Assembly (NCBI RefSeq): GCF_949987535.1 | Contig: NC_080067.1 | Location: 57,408,405 to 57,472,404, forward strand | Direction: 5' to 3' | From: Balaenoptera acutorostrata | Lineage: Eukaryota > Chordata > Mammalia > Artiodactyla > Balaenopteridae | Length of the DNA: 64,000 nt | Shown here: positions 35,748-47,194 of the stretch, in pieces | Numbering within the stretch: position 1 is the stretch's first letter | Layout: each line of letters opens with the position of its first letter | The notes under the pieces: model-generated | What the model was told of the DNA's origin: nothing | Seen by the model: the letters and a program-made list of their open reading frames with translations, nothing else | Database searches by the model: none | Program-made: the position numbers and the translations under genes

Positions 35748-36480
35748 TTCTTTTTTTTAAATGTTTATTTTATATTGGAGTATAGTTGATTAACAATTTT
35801 GTGTTAGTTTCAGGTGTACAGCAAAGTGATTCAGTTATACATGTACATGGATCTGTTTTTTTCAAGTTCTTTTCCCATTTAGGTTATTACAGAATATTAA
35901 GCAGAGCTTCCTATGTTGTACAGTAGGTCCTTGTTGGTTATCTATTTTAAATATAGCAGCTTGTATATGTCAATCCCAACCTCCCAGTCTATTCTTCCCC
36001 TGCCCCAACCTTTCCCCCACTGGTAACCATAAGTTTATTCTCTAAGTCTGTGAGTCTGTTTCTGTGGGTTTTTTTGTTTTTGTTTTTAAACTTTGGGTTT
36101 ATTTATTTATTTATGGCTGTGTTGGGTCTTCGTTTCTGTGCGAGGGCTTTCTCCAGTTGCAGCAAGTGGGGGCCACTCTTCATCGCGGTGCGCGGGCATC
36201 ATTATCGCGGCCTCTCTTGTTGCGGAGCACAGGCTCCAGGCGCGCAGGCTCAGTAATTGTGGCTCACGGGCCCAGTTGCTCCGCGGCATGCGGGATCCTC
36301 CCAGACCAGGGGTCGAACCCGTGTCCCCTGAATTGGCAGGCAGACTCTCAACCACTGCGCCACCAGGGAAGCCCTGTTTCTGTTTTGTAAATAAGTTCAT
36401 TTGTATCATTTTTTTAGATTCTGCATACAGCAATATCATATGATACGTCTTTCTCTGTCTGACTTACTTCAAGATTTCAG
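35748..36480 (-). mobile_element. 5'-truncated L1 3' end, split by a CHR SINE
   Basis: Antisense L1 3' UTR landmarks GTTTCAGGTGTACAGCAAAG, TACAGTAGGTCCTTGTTGG and CCCACTGGTAACCATAAG. After the SINE it resumes with TTTTGTAAATAAGTTCATTTG and ends near TCTGTCTGACTTACTTC. Confidence 0.9.
36066..36373 (-). mobile_element. CHR-type SINE nested in L1
   Basis: Minus-strand element starting GGGCTTCCCTGGTGGCGCAG with a B-box-like GGGTTCGACCCC and a TAAA tail. TSD CTGTTTCTGT at 36056-36065 and 36374-36383 (10 bp, exact). Frames of 108-116 aa through it are artefacts. Confidence 0.95.
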
Positions 36481-36489
36481 ATCACCTTT

Positions 36490-36650
36490 TCTCCTCTTCC
36501 TCTCTTTCCATACATATAATTTGTTTTAAAATTGTACAGTTTTTCTTATATCAATGTCCCATAAGTCCTATGAGCTCCTATGAGTTCTAGAATCTAGTAC
36601 AGTATTTGACAAATATGGTGGGCACTCAGTGAATAAATGAATGAATGACC
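36490..36650 (+). mobile_element. L2 LINE 3' tail
   Basis: AGTACAGTATTTGACAAATA then CACTCAGTGAATAAATGAATG is the sense L2 terminus. Confidence 0.65.
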
Positions 36651-36689
36651 ATTCTACCGTTTACTATAATTACAATAATAGTCATTCCT

Positions 36690-36830
36690 TTGTGCTCGTA
36701 ACAGCACCACATGCTTTGTGTACATTACTTCCCAGCAAGCCTAACAGATAGGACAACAGATTATTGTCCCTGTGTTACAAAGGAGTCAGGTTTTGCAAAG
36801 TTAAGTCACGTGTACACATATTCAAGGTGG
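36690..36830 (-). mobile_element. MIR fragment, antisense
   Basis: TTACAAAGGAGTCAGGTTTTG and GTTAAGTCACGTGTACAC follow antisense MIR; diverged. Confidence 0.5.
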
Positions 36831-37419
36831 AGGTGTGGTGTAGGTGGTGCACAGAGCCATTTGCTTCTCAAGGCTTTGTCTTGAAGGTCTTCAGTCTGCC
36901 AGCCTCGGGCATGTGGAAATAAGAGATGCCACCTCCTTCCTTGAGAAGCTTATAGTCTGGTAGAACAGTCCAACTATATATATGATTACCATAACATGGG
37001 ACCACAGGAAAGACACAGTTAAAGAAAGCTTGTTAAGGTAGCACACACGTGGGGCACCCTGCCCAATGCACTGGACTAGGAGTCATAATCAAGGAAGGAA
37101 TCCTGTTGTGGGTGAAGACTCTATCTCTCTGGTAACACTCAAAGCCATGAGACATTATAGGAAGCTTCCCTCCCTCATAAAATGCTCTGTGCACATGCAA
37201 CATTTAAGTTAGCTGTCTCAGAGAATTAATTCTAGATCAACAATTACAAAGAAAAAAAAAAAGAGCAGAAAGATCAGAAGATGGTGCTAAGTTTGAAACC
37301 AAAAAGGAGAAAAGCGAAACAAGTAAAAAAAAAAATCTGGACACACTTTTAAAATGGTAGCTATAAAAAACTAATGGCAGGGAGGCAATGGCCATGTGTG
37401 ACAGGGAGGAAGGGCAGGC
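36831..37419. other. unclassified, with a possible L2 scrap
   Basis: 36930-37020 (TTGAGAAGCTTATAGTCTGG) resembles antisense L2. The rest is unrecognised and has A-rich runs around 37250 and 37330. Confidence 0.35.
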
Positions 37420-37642
37420 CAGCGCTTAGAGTCAGACAGACTGGTTCTAGTTCCAGTCTTACAACTTCCTCAGTGTGTGACTTCTTTAGGATTTCTAAGC
37501 TATCTGTTGAAAAATGACAACAATAACAAATGCTTCATAATACTACCAACCTCATAGGGTTGTTGGGAGGATGAAATGATACATTAACATGGACTTTGCT
37601 TAGCAAACATTTAATAAATGGGAGCTGTTATTATTAATCAAT
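37420..37642 (+). mobile_element. MIR SINE
   Basis: AGAGTCAGACAGACTGGTTC, then GTGTGACTTCTTTAGGATTTC, then CCTCATAGGGTTGTTGGGAG follow sense MIR in order. Confidence 0.85.
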
Positions 37643-37689
37643 GAAATATATACATCTGATTAATGCAGATGTTCTTCATGCTAGCCCTC

Positions 37690-37960
37690 TCTCAGAAGAA
37701 TTCAGAAAGCTCTAGCTCTGAAGATTATGAGTCAGTGTAGGTCTGGGCTGGAGAACAGGCATTTGTATGTTTTAAAAGCTCTGCAGATGACGCTGATGCA
37801 CAGCCAAGGTAGAGCAGGCTTCATGTGCACAGTGATTTTCAACGCTGTGCATAAGGAGTATCTGTTTAGCAGCTTGGAATGCAGATTTCCAGGCTCCACT
37901 CCACAACGTTTGTGATCTGTGGATCTGGAGTAAGACCCAGGAATGATATGATGAAGAGGG
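37690..37960. mobile_element. two adjacent MER5-type elements
   Basis: 37700-37830 (GGAGAACAGGCATTTGTATG, GACGCTGATGCACAGCCAAG) and 37836-37960 (AGTGATTTTCAACGCTGTGC, GGAATGCAGATTTCCAGGCT) each match the MER5 pattern. Either one element was inserted next to another or a local duplication occurred. Confidence 0.65.
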
Positions 37961-40860
37961 AACCAGACCATATTTTGAAATACACTCTATGTTACTGGCT
38001 TTCTGTGAACGAGTGTGAAGATCTGGCCCAAACTCGCTGGAAGGGTAAAATATTTTCATGAACACATGTCGACTAAGCCACGTGATTTTTCAAAGTTTAC
38101 TTTAGTGATTCAAACAGACCCAACTCAGAAAGTCAGATTTTGCTCTTCCAAATCATCTAGAAGAGTATGACTCTTAAGACATTTTTTCCCCACAGAACTT
38201 ATTTCTGTCTACAGCCTACAGAAAGTGAGCACAAACAGCTAAGCAGTACCACCTGGGTAACTGATGCTGGAAGCAATGTCAGGTCCTGCAAACAAGTAAT
38301 CTGGATTTCATGTTTTCAGGGCAGAGAGGGAGCCTTTGTGAGGTAGGACTCAACCCAGAAGCTCCAATCAGCTTTTGTTGAACAGAAATGGACCGAACTG
38401 CCGTCATCCTGCCAGAAAGGTTAATACGCTGTTCTCTTACAGCTGCAGCACAGTTCAGAGGGGCCCAGAGTCAGCAGGTGCAGAGCAGAGAGCATGCAGA
38501 ACAGAAAGGCCATTCCCAGGCAATGAGTGGCTGCGGCTGGCGCTTTTCAGAGCTTTTGGAGGAAGAGCAAATCTTAAATCCCAGAACTGTGCGGACAGTG
38601 GAGTAGCTACAGGTTATAGAAACACCACTGACAAAGCCTCCAAAGAGTCTGAGTGTAAGGCAGCTCTATGCAGGGAGTTTGAGAATTTTCTGCTACATAT
38701 TAAAATTAATAACCTCTGTTCTGATCTAATACAGGACATGAAAAGTGTGGGATGCAGAAGAGGTCAGCAGATGGCAGCACTAGGTGATGAAGAGAATCCA
38801 AATGGCCTGAGACAGAAATATTTCCCTTGGCATCCCCTGGCATAGGGTTTCAAGAGGAGTGCATATTCACAGTGCAATTATTTGTAGTTTTTGATATACA
38901 TTCATATACACTCACAGTTTTTTTAATGCTGGGTATGGCTCGTTTTTTAGTCCATGTGTTCCATTATCCTATACTAATCCTTTTGTTTCTTTGTATATTT
39001 CCATATAGATCGTTACTTTAAAAAAGCTTATTCTTTGCTAAGTGTGCTGCACTTTACACAAGCACAGTCCAACTGCTGAGCAGTTTTACGATGCTGACTA
39101 AAGCATTCTTTTTGGATATACTTAAGGAGGAAAAAGGAAATTAACTCTCTTTTTATGTAATAATTGCTTCAAAATTCCATAAGTGTATTGTAATTGTTAG
39201 AAAATATCATTGTCCTAGACCTTGCAATTATGGCAAGCATTTTTAAGAATCTTGGAGGTTGTTCATGCAAAAGTTGAAGTTTCCTATGATGATGGCAAGA
39301 GTTGTGATGGAAAGAAAATCGTGAGTCATTTTATCAGATGTTCAACAAACAGAGGGAAGTGATCAGAAGGTCAACAAGTGACAGCAGCAGAGAAAAGTGG
39401 TACCAAATACTATATGTCAAGTGAGGAAATATTTTGCACTCAAGAGAGAAAGTAACATATCTAGAGGCAGCAATGGTGAACTAAGAGATTGCCAAAGTTT
39501 CTTTTGCTCTCTGAGGTAACAGAACCAGGATGTATGGAATATGAACAGGTGGTACTCGACAAATTTTTCAGGGGAAGCTATTCCTTGGCTTGGTTTTGGT
39601 TAGTATAGGAGGTTTAAAAAAACACTGAGTGAAAAAGATGTAGATAAATATTTTTACCACAGAACTAGGATTCTAGCGAGCACTAGGGTGGATTGAGAAG
39701 AAATCAATTTGAATAAAAAAGACTCAGAAGAACCACAGAGTCGTGTGTGGATAGCGGGATTGACAAAGTAGTTCACTAGAGGGTCTTGCATTTGCCCAGT
39801 GACCAAGGATAAAAGTGATAAGGAACATAGTTATACCGATAGTCTTTGAGGCTGCCATCTTGGAAAGACAGATTAGGCTACTAGAGTCAACATACATATA
39901 GTGTGTTCCTGAATTTTTCTGCTGTTTTGGTTTAATGTGGTTTGGTTTGGGTTTAGAGGGTGTTGGTTTTGTTTGTTTGTTTGTTGTTTATGGTGAATTC
40001 TCCATGGGCAATAGAAGGAAAATATTTGGCTCTTGAGGTTTTTAACCTCCAGATCTAATCCCATTTGCTCAGTACTCTGAACAAGCTATTGATGACACTG
40101 AACTTGGATAAAAATAGTCTTTAATTACAGTTCCTTATGGGTGGTTGTAGGGTATTAGTTCGATCCTGAATTCTTACCTCATTATTTCATTTAACCCCTA
40201 AACAATCCAGCAATTTATATTATAACCCATTTGAATGATGAAGCTAAAATAACAGTTTCAGCAGGAGAGAACCGCAAGCATTTTAAACCTCTTCTCAACA
40301 GGAGGAAGGCACTAGGGAGGTAATCACTTGTGCCTGGATTTCTGCTCAAAGTCAGATTTGGGGAAAGTCTGGAGAAAAATGTGGCTAGTGTCATGTCAGC
40401 AGTCGTTCAACATACTCTTCAGAGTGATCAAGGCCTTTGACGGCTCAAGAATACACTTTTCTCCGAAGAGTCTAACAAATCCTTGAACAATGAGGAATAT
40501 TTTTTATTCATCACGGAGCACATAAACTTGGATAAGTATGTTGGCTGATGAAGAGGTATAGGGTCACGGTGTCATTGACATAAAAATTATTGATGATTTT
40601 AAAAAAATAATGGTGGTAAGAGCCCAAGGGGTTATACAGCAACTGTGAAGATCATGATTATCTGAAGAATAAGAAAACATCACTTGGCAAAATCTGCAAG
40701 CTAAATTTAAGCTATACTGCCCAGGAAATCATTCAGCTTTATGCATTGTTGTATCTTCATTAAAAAAAAAAAAAGAGCAAAAGACCTAAAATATGATATT
40801 AGAGGGGAAAAAAAGCCAGTATGCTATCAGACTTATATCTGGCGTCATCTGCAATGTAGA
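37961..40860. other. unclassified non-coding DNA
   Basis: About 2.9 kb without a recognised repeat. It includes the longest domain-free frame outside the CpG island and the repeats (38375-38845, 156 codons, plus strand), which has no visible motif or homology cue and which I regard as chance. A CTCF-like site lies within that frame. Confidence 0.4.
38764..38780 (+). promoter_or_regulatory. CTCF-like binding site
   Basis: TCAGCAGATGGCAGCAC fits the CTCF core (CCAGCAGRKGGCRS type) at most informative positions; it differs mainly at the first C. It is a single sequence match without occupancy data, and such matches occur by chance. Confidence 0.4.
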
Positions 40861-42150
40861 GTGTTTTTTTTTTTTTTTTTTCTTTTCGTCTCCCAGCTGC
40901 AATCAATGGGCCTTCTTCAGCTGTGCTCTGGGGGTGATAGTTTGCTGCCCTTCCTCCAGCGACTGAAGGCTTTTGTTCTATAGGATCCAGGGCCTGGGTG
41001 GGGCCTCCTGCTTTTCCTGCAGAAAGGACCTTTTCCCTCCTCCAGGCCTTCATTGATGAGAGTCTTCTCCAGTCACCAATCCTGCCAGTAATCTTTATCA
41101 TTAGCACCACTGGAAGCCCTTAGAGAAGAGACTGTAAGTGGGTGTGGATTCCCCTTGTGTCTGTGGCTCCCAGGAGTTCTATTATCTAAAAATTGCCTTT
41201 AGCAATTCGTGAACATTTTAGCTGAATTTTTCTTACCTGCTTGTGTGCACCTGGCATCCATCGCTTCCTCTCCTCACTCGAGACCACAGGTGAAGTGTGC
41301 TCATGTCCTTGTCTCTGCTCTTGGACTTCAGGCTACTTAGTTGCCCTGCAAACTTAGCTCTCTGGTACATTCAAGAGAAGTTATGATTTTGCAGTTTATC
41401 AGGCTTTTTTGTTGTTGTTGTTCTTAGTGTAGGAGCAATACTCCTTCCACACTTCTACATCCTAAACATAAGCACCAGGCTCTGTAACTTCTCTTAATAT
41501 TTAATACTTACTACCTTGCTCTTTTCCTGTTATGTTTTGGGTAAGAACCTCAATACTATCACTGAATTTATCCAGTCTGGAGTTTTTTATTTTTTAGTTA
41601 TTTTTAGTAATTATAACTTTCTTCCAGGACTACTATTTTTTTATATTTCTCTGTTCTTGAATTATATCTATATGTTTTTGATTCATAGTTTTTATTTTTT
41701 ATGAGTGTCATTTCTTACTCTATCTCTTTGACAATATTAAATATACTTATGTAAAGTTATTTTTAGATGGCTCTGTTATTTTCAATTCACTGGCAGTGAA
41801 TTTGTCTCTTGGATTTTAATTTTTGTTAATTGATTTTCTCAGCAATAGTTTTTCACTTGTGCTTTGGAATACTAATTTGCAAACTTTTTTGAGTAGTTGA
41901 TTTCTCTCTCTGTGTGCCCGTCACCTGTCCCTAGAAATTTTATTGGTCTCTCTATCCCTGGGTCCCAGGTCTGGAACAAGATCTTATTTTTGTAACATGG
42001 AGCTCTTGCTGCACATACAGCGACATTGCATATCTTGCCTCCAAGCCAGCGGGTGGCCTGGCCCATGTCCAAGTTGCACAGCTGCCTCTTACCCTGCCCA
42101 TAGGAGCAGACCTGGGTAGGGGTCACCACTTTTGTCAGTCCTTATCCCTG
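40861..42150 (-). mobile_element. possible antisense L1M 5' region
   Basis: After a long T run (40863-40882), GC-richer pyrimidine text and then T-rich text such as GTTATTTTTAGATGGCTCTG is reminiscent of old L1 5' UTR/ORF1 in antisense. No diagnostic landmark is decisive. Confidence 0.3.
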
Positions 42151-42550
42151 ATGTCACAGAACGTGGCTCTGGTCATATACAGATATACACACACACCTAC
42201 ATATGTGTATATATATTTGTTGTTTTAAGTATTGATTGTTTGGTCATTTCAAACCTTCAGTACCCCTTCAGATTACACACTTACACACACAATTTATAGA
42301 TGTCCTTGGATCTTATGTCACCAAACAAATAGAAACTATCAGGCAGAATCTCCTCAACTTCCCAGCAATTCTACCAGTAAACCTATATCTGCACTTATCT
42401 CCTTGTTAGAAGGGCAGTATGTTTTCTCTTAGCTTGAGTATGTAGGCCCTTTTACATTCTCAGGAACCTTATCAATGTTCCTTCTCTCTGTTATCATTAA
42501 TTTGACCTTCTCTACTAACTTCTTTCCATCAATATTTCAAAATTAATCTC
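42151..42550. other. unclassified non-coding DNA
   Basis: Short alternating CA/TA run around 42180-42220; otherwise nothing recognised. Confidence 0.4.
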
Positions 42551-42554
42551 TCCA

Positions 42555-43380
42555 ATAATAAAAAGAAAAAATCAAAAACACCTCCTCTGACCCAATTTCT
42601 CTCTTCAGCTACAAATCTCAATCTTTCTCTTTACAGTCAAACTCTCGAGTGAATTTTCCATAACTGCGGTTTTCATTGCCTCTCCTCTCCCTATTAAACA
42701 CACCTCCGTCTGGCTTCCACTCTGAATGCTCTCCAGGAACTGTTTTCACTGAGGCCACCCATGTCCCTGCTGGACACCTTCAAGTTCTCATTCTGATCCT
42801 TCTCACTAGTGTTGGATACTTTTTACTCAGTCTCCACGAATTCCTTTTTTACCTAAACCCTAAAATTCTGTTGTTCCTTTGATTCTAGGACCTTTCTATT
42901 CCCTGTTGACAAACTGTCCCTAATAATCTCTCCCAGTCACTCATACAGCTTCGATGACCACACATGTACCAACAATTCCCATATATGTATCCACACTACT
43001 CTCACTCCAGATCCATAATCAATTGCCTAGTTGGTTTTTTTACTTGGGTCTCACAAGCACTTAAAATTCAACATGTACAGATAAAATGAATTATTTTTCT
43101 CCCTCAAGCTGCTATTTCTTCAGAATGCTCTATCTTTGTAAATGGTACAATCAGCTGCTCATTTCCTCAAGCAGGAAATCTGGAAATAATCTTGAATGCT
43201 CCCTCTCTCTCACTTTCTTTGCCATGCCCTACTAATTCTATCTCCTGAATAGCTTTCATAATTTTCTGCTTACTCCATTTCCACTGCTAGCAGCCTAGGG
43301 TATATCAACATCATACTGGTATGAAGGGTGAGAACACCACTGAATGATTGGAATAGCCTCTTAAATGTTCTTCTTTCTAA
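42555..43380 (+). mobile_element. L2 LINE, ORF2 3' portion
   Basis: GAGGCCACCCATGTCCCTGC, TCTCCCAGTCACTCATACAG, CACTTAAAATTCAACATGTAC and CTTGAATGCTCCCTCTCTCT occur in the order of the L2 reverse-transcriptase region. All frames are broken. Confidence 0.75.
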
Positions 43381-43389
43381 CATATTTGT

Positions 43390-43880
43390 TTTTCACTCAT
43401 TTATATATTCACAAATGCTTTTGAAGTATTTATATGTGCAAGATAACCCATGTGACAGGCACTCTGACAAATATTCGAAAAAAGAACAAAAAACTTTATA
43501 AACCATTTTTCAAATAGGGTAAGTGAGAAATGCATAAAAATTCAGTGAGTCAAATTGTTGATGCCTGCAACAAGGGTACTACAGATAAAGTGCCAGACAA
43601 GTTCAGAAGAAAAAGTTCTACTTCCACCTTGGGGGAAAAGGGAGGAGGTTTCATGGAAGAGGGAATACTTGAGCTGAACTCTACTGGTTTGGTCTTGAGA
43701 GTACTGGGTTGGAAAAGATAAAGGGAAGGGAGTCATGGAAAGGAAGGAAGAAAAAAAGGAGAAAACAGTGAAGTAAGTAAGACCCGGAGAGTGCAAGGAT
43801 GCATATCATTGAATCTGGCAACAAGGCAAGGTGCTTGAAGATGTTTAGTAGAAGATGAGCTGAGAAGTAAACACTTAACA
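43390..43880 (-). mobile_element. L2-like fragment, antisense
   Basis: AGGAGGTTTCATGGAAGAGG then ATACTTGAGCTGAACTCTAC is typical antisense L2 3' sequence; the part after 43700 is less certain. Confidence 0.5.
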
Positions 43881-45175
43881 TAATTAATGGAAGGGCATTG
43901 TTTCCACATTCCCTGCCCCTCGATACACTGCATTTTGTTACAAACATATAGAGATAGAGAAGGCCATGTATGAAATTCGTAACAGATTGAAGGAGGAAGG
44001 AGATCCCTCCAGCCTCTGCAAAAATGATGAAATGACCTTTCAGTGCACATTACTCATCACATCTAACAACTTTAGAGTCACATTTTGCCTGGTTCCTCCC
44101 TCCACATGTGATTTTTACAAGAGAAATTTTCTATTCAGGGGGAATCCTTCTAATAAGATGGGAGGCTACATTACTTCCCAGTACCTGTAGGAACAAACAT
44201 CTACCACTTTCCAGTGACCAAAATGTTTTAGTTATAGTTCTAAGTGACTGCCACATAAATAAACAGAAATCTTAGCGTATAAGAATATGGGTTTAAGGTA
44301 TAAGCCTAAAAGGTTCCTCTTCATAATTACATAACAAATATCAAGTTCTTCTAATACATTTTCCATTGTGAGAGCCCTAGAATAAATATGAAACTGCTAC
44401 TTTAGGCTTGCAATCTGGTTCATGAATTTAAAAATTATAATTATTATTTTAGGTATCAAATATAGTACTTTTGTTTCTCTAAAACGGAGAAAACGAGAAA
44501 GAAATGTGAGAGGGCAATTATCTCCAACTTGAATCCTAAGATACTTAAATCATCTCTTGTTTCCTTTGCATTAAATACTTATATTGATTTCCTAATACTG
44601 TAAGGGACACTTAACACCTCTATTTATATATTAATGACTGGAAGAACACTTTATACTTTCGGCTGAAGTAGATTATTAAGAAATAGGCACTCTGTATTGT
44701 ATGAGGAAGTATTTTGTTGCTTTAATGTAGTCCATAAATTATAATTGAGCATATTTAAAACAAAACACAGTGATCCATTATAAACAGAGAAATCCACTCT
44801 AATCTTTGCTATTTTAAATTTAAGCCAATTATTTAAAGAAAGGCATTTTCCTATAGCATTTTGTATTTCTTTTTTTTCCCTAAATCTATTTAAGATTTTT
44901 TTCCTTAGAAGATTGGCTTTAACGCTCCATTTATTTTCTGAATCTCATTCTCCTCATCTTGTCTGGACCTAAATCTTACATCTAATTTTTTCTTAATGAA
45001 TTTAGTATATCCCATTTTGTATTTTTCTTCTTCAAATAGACTCAGTTCTCTAACTTAAAAAAAAAAAGAAAACATCTTTTCTTGACTCCACTACCTTTTA
45101 GACCTAAAAACCTAATCTTTCTTTCTTTATGGAAGATCTAAATTTTATATGCTTTATCTGTTTTTTCATTAATAT
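43881..45175. other. unclassified AT-rich non-coding DNA
   Basis: Nothing recognised; short A and T runs near 44870 and 45060. Confidence 0.4.
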
Positions 45176-45179
45176 CAGT

Positions 45180-45530
45180 TCATTCATTTGTTCATCTATT
45201 CATTCAAAACAAATATGCACTGAATTTCAATCACTTTTAAGAGCCGAATCAAATACTTCCTTCTTAACAAAGCCTTTTCTGAAGTCCATTTTCCCCTGCC
45301 CTAAGATGTCCTTGATCCTTTCGTCTCTGAATTCCCATTACTCTTTTTAATTCACTTGCACTGTTTTGTTTCATACTTTGGTTATTTGTATGTGTGTTTT
45401 CTCTAACCTTCTAATTAAAAGCTCTTTGAGGGTATAATCTTGTCTCCTGAATGTCTAATGAATTACTTAGACAATTCCCTTCAATGAACATTCATTAAGC
45501 ACCTGAAATATGCCATGCATTAGTTTCTAA
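45180..45530 (+). mobile_element. L2 LINE 3' fragment(s)
   Basis: AACAAAGCCTTTTCTGAAGT and AAAGCTCTTTGAGGGTATAAT are sense L2. The end (45480-45530, CATTCATTAAGCACCTGAAA) reads as antisense L2, so two copies meet here. Confidence 0.65.
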
Positions 45531-46557
45531 AATTTATATTTCATCAGACAGGTTTAGAGAAGGAACTCAAAGTAGCATAAACAAATTGAACAAAGACTCA
45601 GAGATGGGAAAGCGTGAAATGTGGTTTCACAACATCTAATCCACTTCTGCTAGATAGAAGGAACTGGAAAGGAGCTAATGGGAGAAAAATTGGGAGCAGC
45701 ATGTGGTAAACTATTATTATGGCTGTAGTTGAAGTCTGCCCAGAAAGCTTTTTCACCTCTCTTCTTCTGGTAACCATCCCAGGCCTTTCCTACATCAGCC
45801 TCCACTGTATGTTTAAGTCTTGGTGGGGCACCTTACCTGGTGTAGGGGTATACCATGTGTCAGTGGGCTTGGTACAGCAAATTAATATAATCTCTTCTTG
45901 CAGGAAAAAGGGTGTGATTCAAGCAAATTATTTAAAGTCCTTCATGTGATTTCTTTTTTAAAGTTAACAAGGTAATTTTCCCTAGGGATGCTTAGCTGAA
46001 AGGGCTTATCGGGAGTTGCTGACAGGCATTCAGCCCCAGATACGAAGAGTCTGCCTGCTAATAAAGCTGAGGCAAGCCAAGGAATGACAAAAAGGGAAAG
46101 AGAAAAACTTAATGACCTCACTTAAGTCTCTGAATACAGTCATGTGAGAGCTCAATGCATCCTGAACTTCTCAGTTACATAACCCAATAAACTGTGGTTT
46201 TGCTTTTCAGGAGTTTGCTTATTTTACTTAATTGGACTTGAGTTTCTGTCAGTTACATGATAAGAGGAGTGGATGCTGTTGAAAGGTAGTTTGTGCTTTT
46301 ACTCTAAAGATGGAAGACCACTGAAGAGATTAAGAAAAGTATCAGGTAATCAAAGTTATATCAGCTTTTTATTTATTCATTCTCTAATTAGTTTTCTTAA
46401 CTCCAGTGGTCTTCCCCTGTTTCTTCTACTCAAAGCTCTTCCACAAAATTGTTGCTAGATTCAGTGGTTCTTTCTCAGTTTGTAGTTTCCTTGATTTCAT
46501 TATAGTGTGTGATGATATTAATAATTTATTCTTTCAATATAGACTAGGGCTAAAAAG
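45531..46557. other. unclassified non-coding DNA
   Basis: Nothing recognised with confidence. Confidence 0.4.
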
Positions 46558-46770
46558 AATGGGATTTGTGCCAGATTTTAGTTTGAATCCAGTTTTATGG
46601 TGTTTTAGTTGTGTGATCTTCAACGATTCATTTTAACATGGGACTTTAGTTTCCTCATCTATAAAATGGGGTTAGTAAACCTACCTCATAGTTTAATTGT
46701 GAGGATTAAGAAAGATAATAAATGGGGAGCAACTGACATAGAGTAAATGTTCAATGTGGAGTAGCTATAT
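46558..46770 (+). mobile_element. MIR SINE
   Basis: TTTGAATCCAGTTTTATGGTG, AGTTTCCTCATCTATAAAATG and CATAGTTTAATTGTGAGGAT follow sense MIR. Confidence 0.88.
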
Positions 46771-47194
46771 GGTGTAAAAAGTAAAAACTATAAATTCTCA
46801 CTCTCTCCCAATGGGTAAACACTGATGAAGTATTTTGAGTGAATGCTTTCATGTCTTAGTTTTACATTTATGTGCAGTATTTTTAACTTTTTCTTTTATT
46901 AATGAACCATATTCCTAATAACTAGTTTCTTCCTTTGAAATGTTTCATATGCATCCTTTCTTTTCCATTCCAATTGCCACCATGTAAGGTTTGACCTGAT
47001 CACCTGGACAGATTTCTTAGCCCATATTGCTTTCTCTTTTAGCATATCATGTATTTTGCTGTTAATCTTTCTAAAGCATGGATTTTTTTTTTCATAAATA
47101 AGAACTTGCATTTTTTTCCCTACTGCCAACTGCACTAGGTTCCTTCACTTCAACTGCAAAACCTTCCATAAGATTTCACATTAGCTTTTCAACT
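46771..47194. other. unclassified, possibly L2-derived
   Basis: 46910-47190 may be a strongly diverged sense L2 (TTAATCTTTCTAAAGCATGG, CAACTGCAAAACCTTCCATA). Not firm. Confidence 0.35.

Noticed and set aside
38375..38845. 156-codon frame
   Set aside because: No domain, repeat or homology cue and no flanking splice pattern. Length alone is not enough in DNA of this composition.
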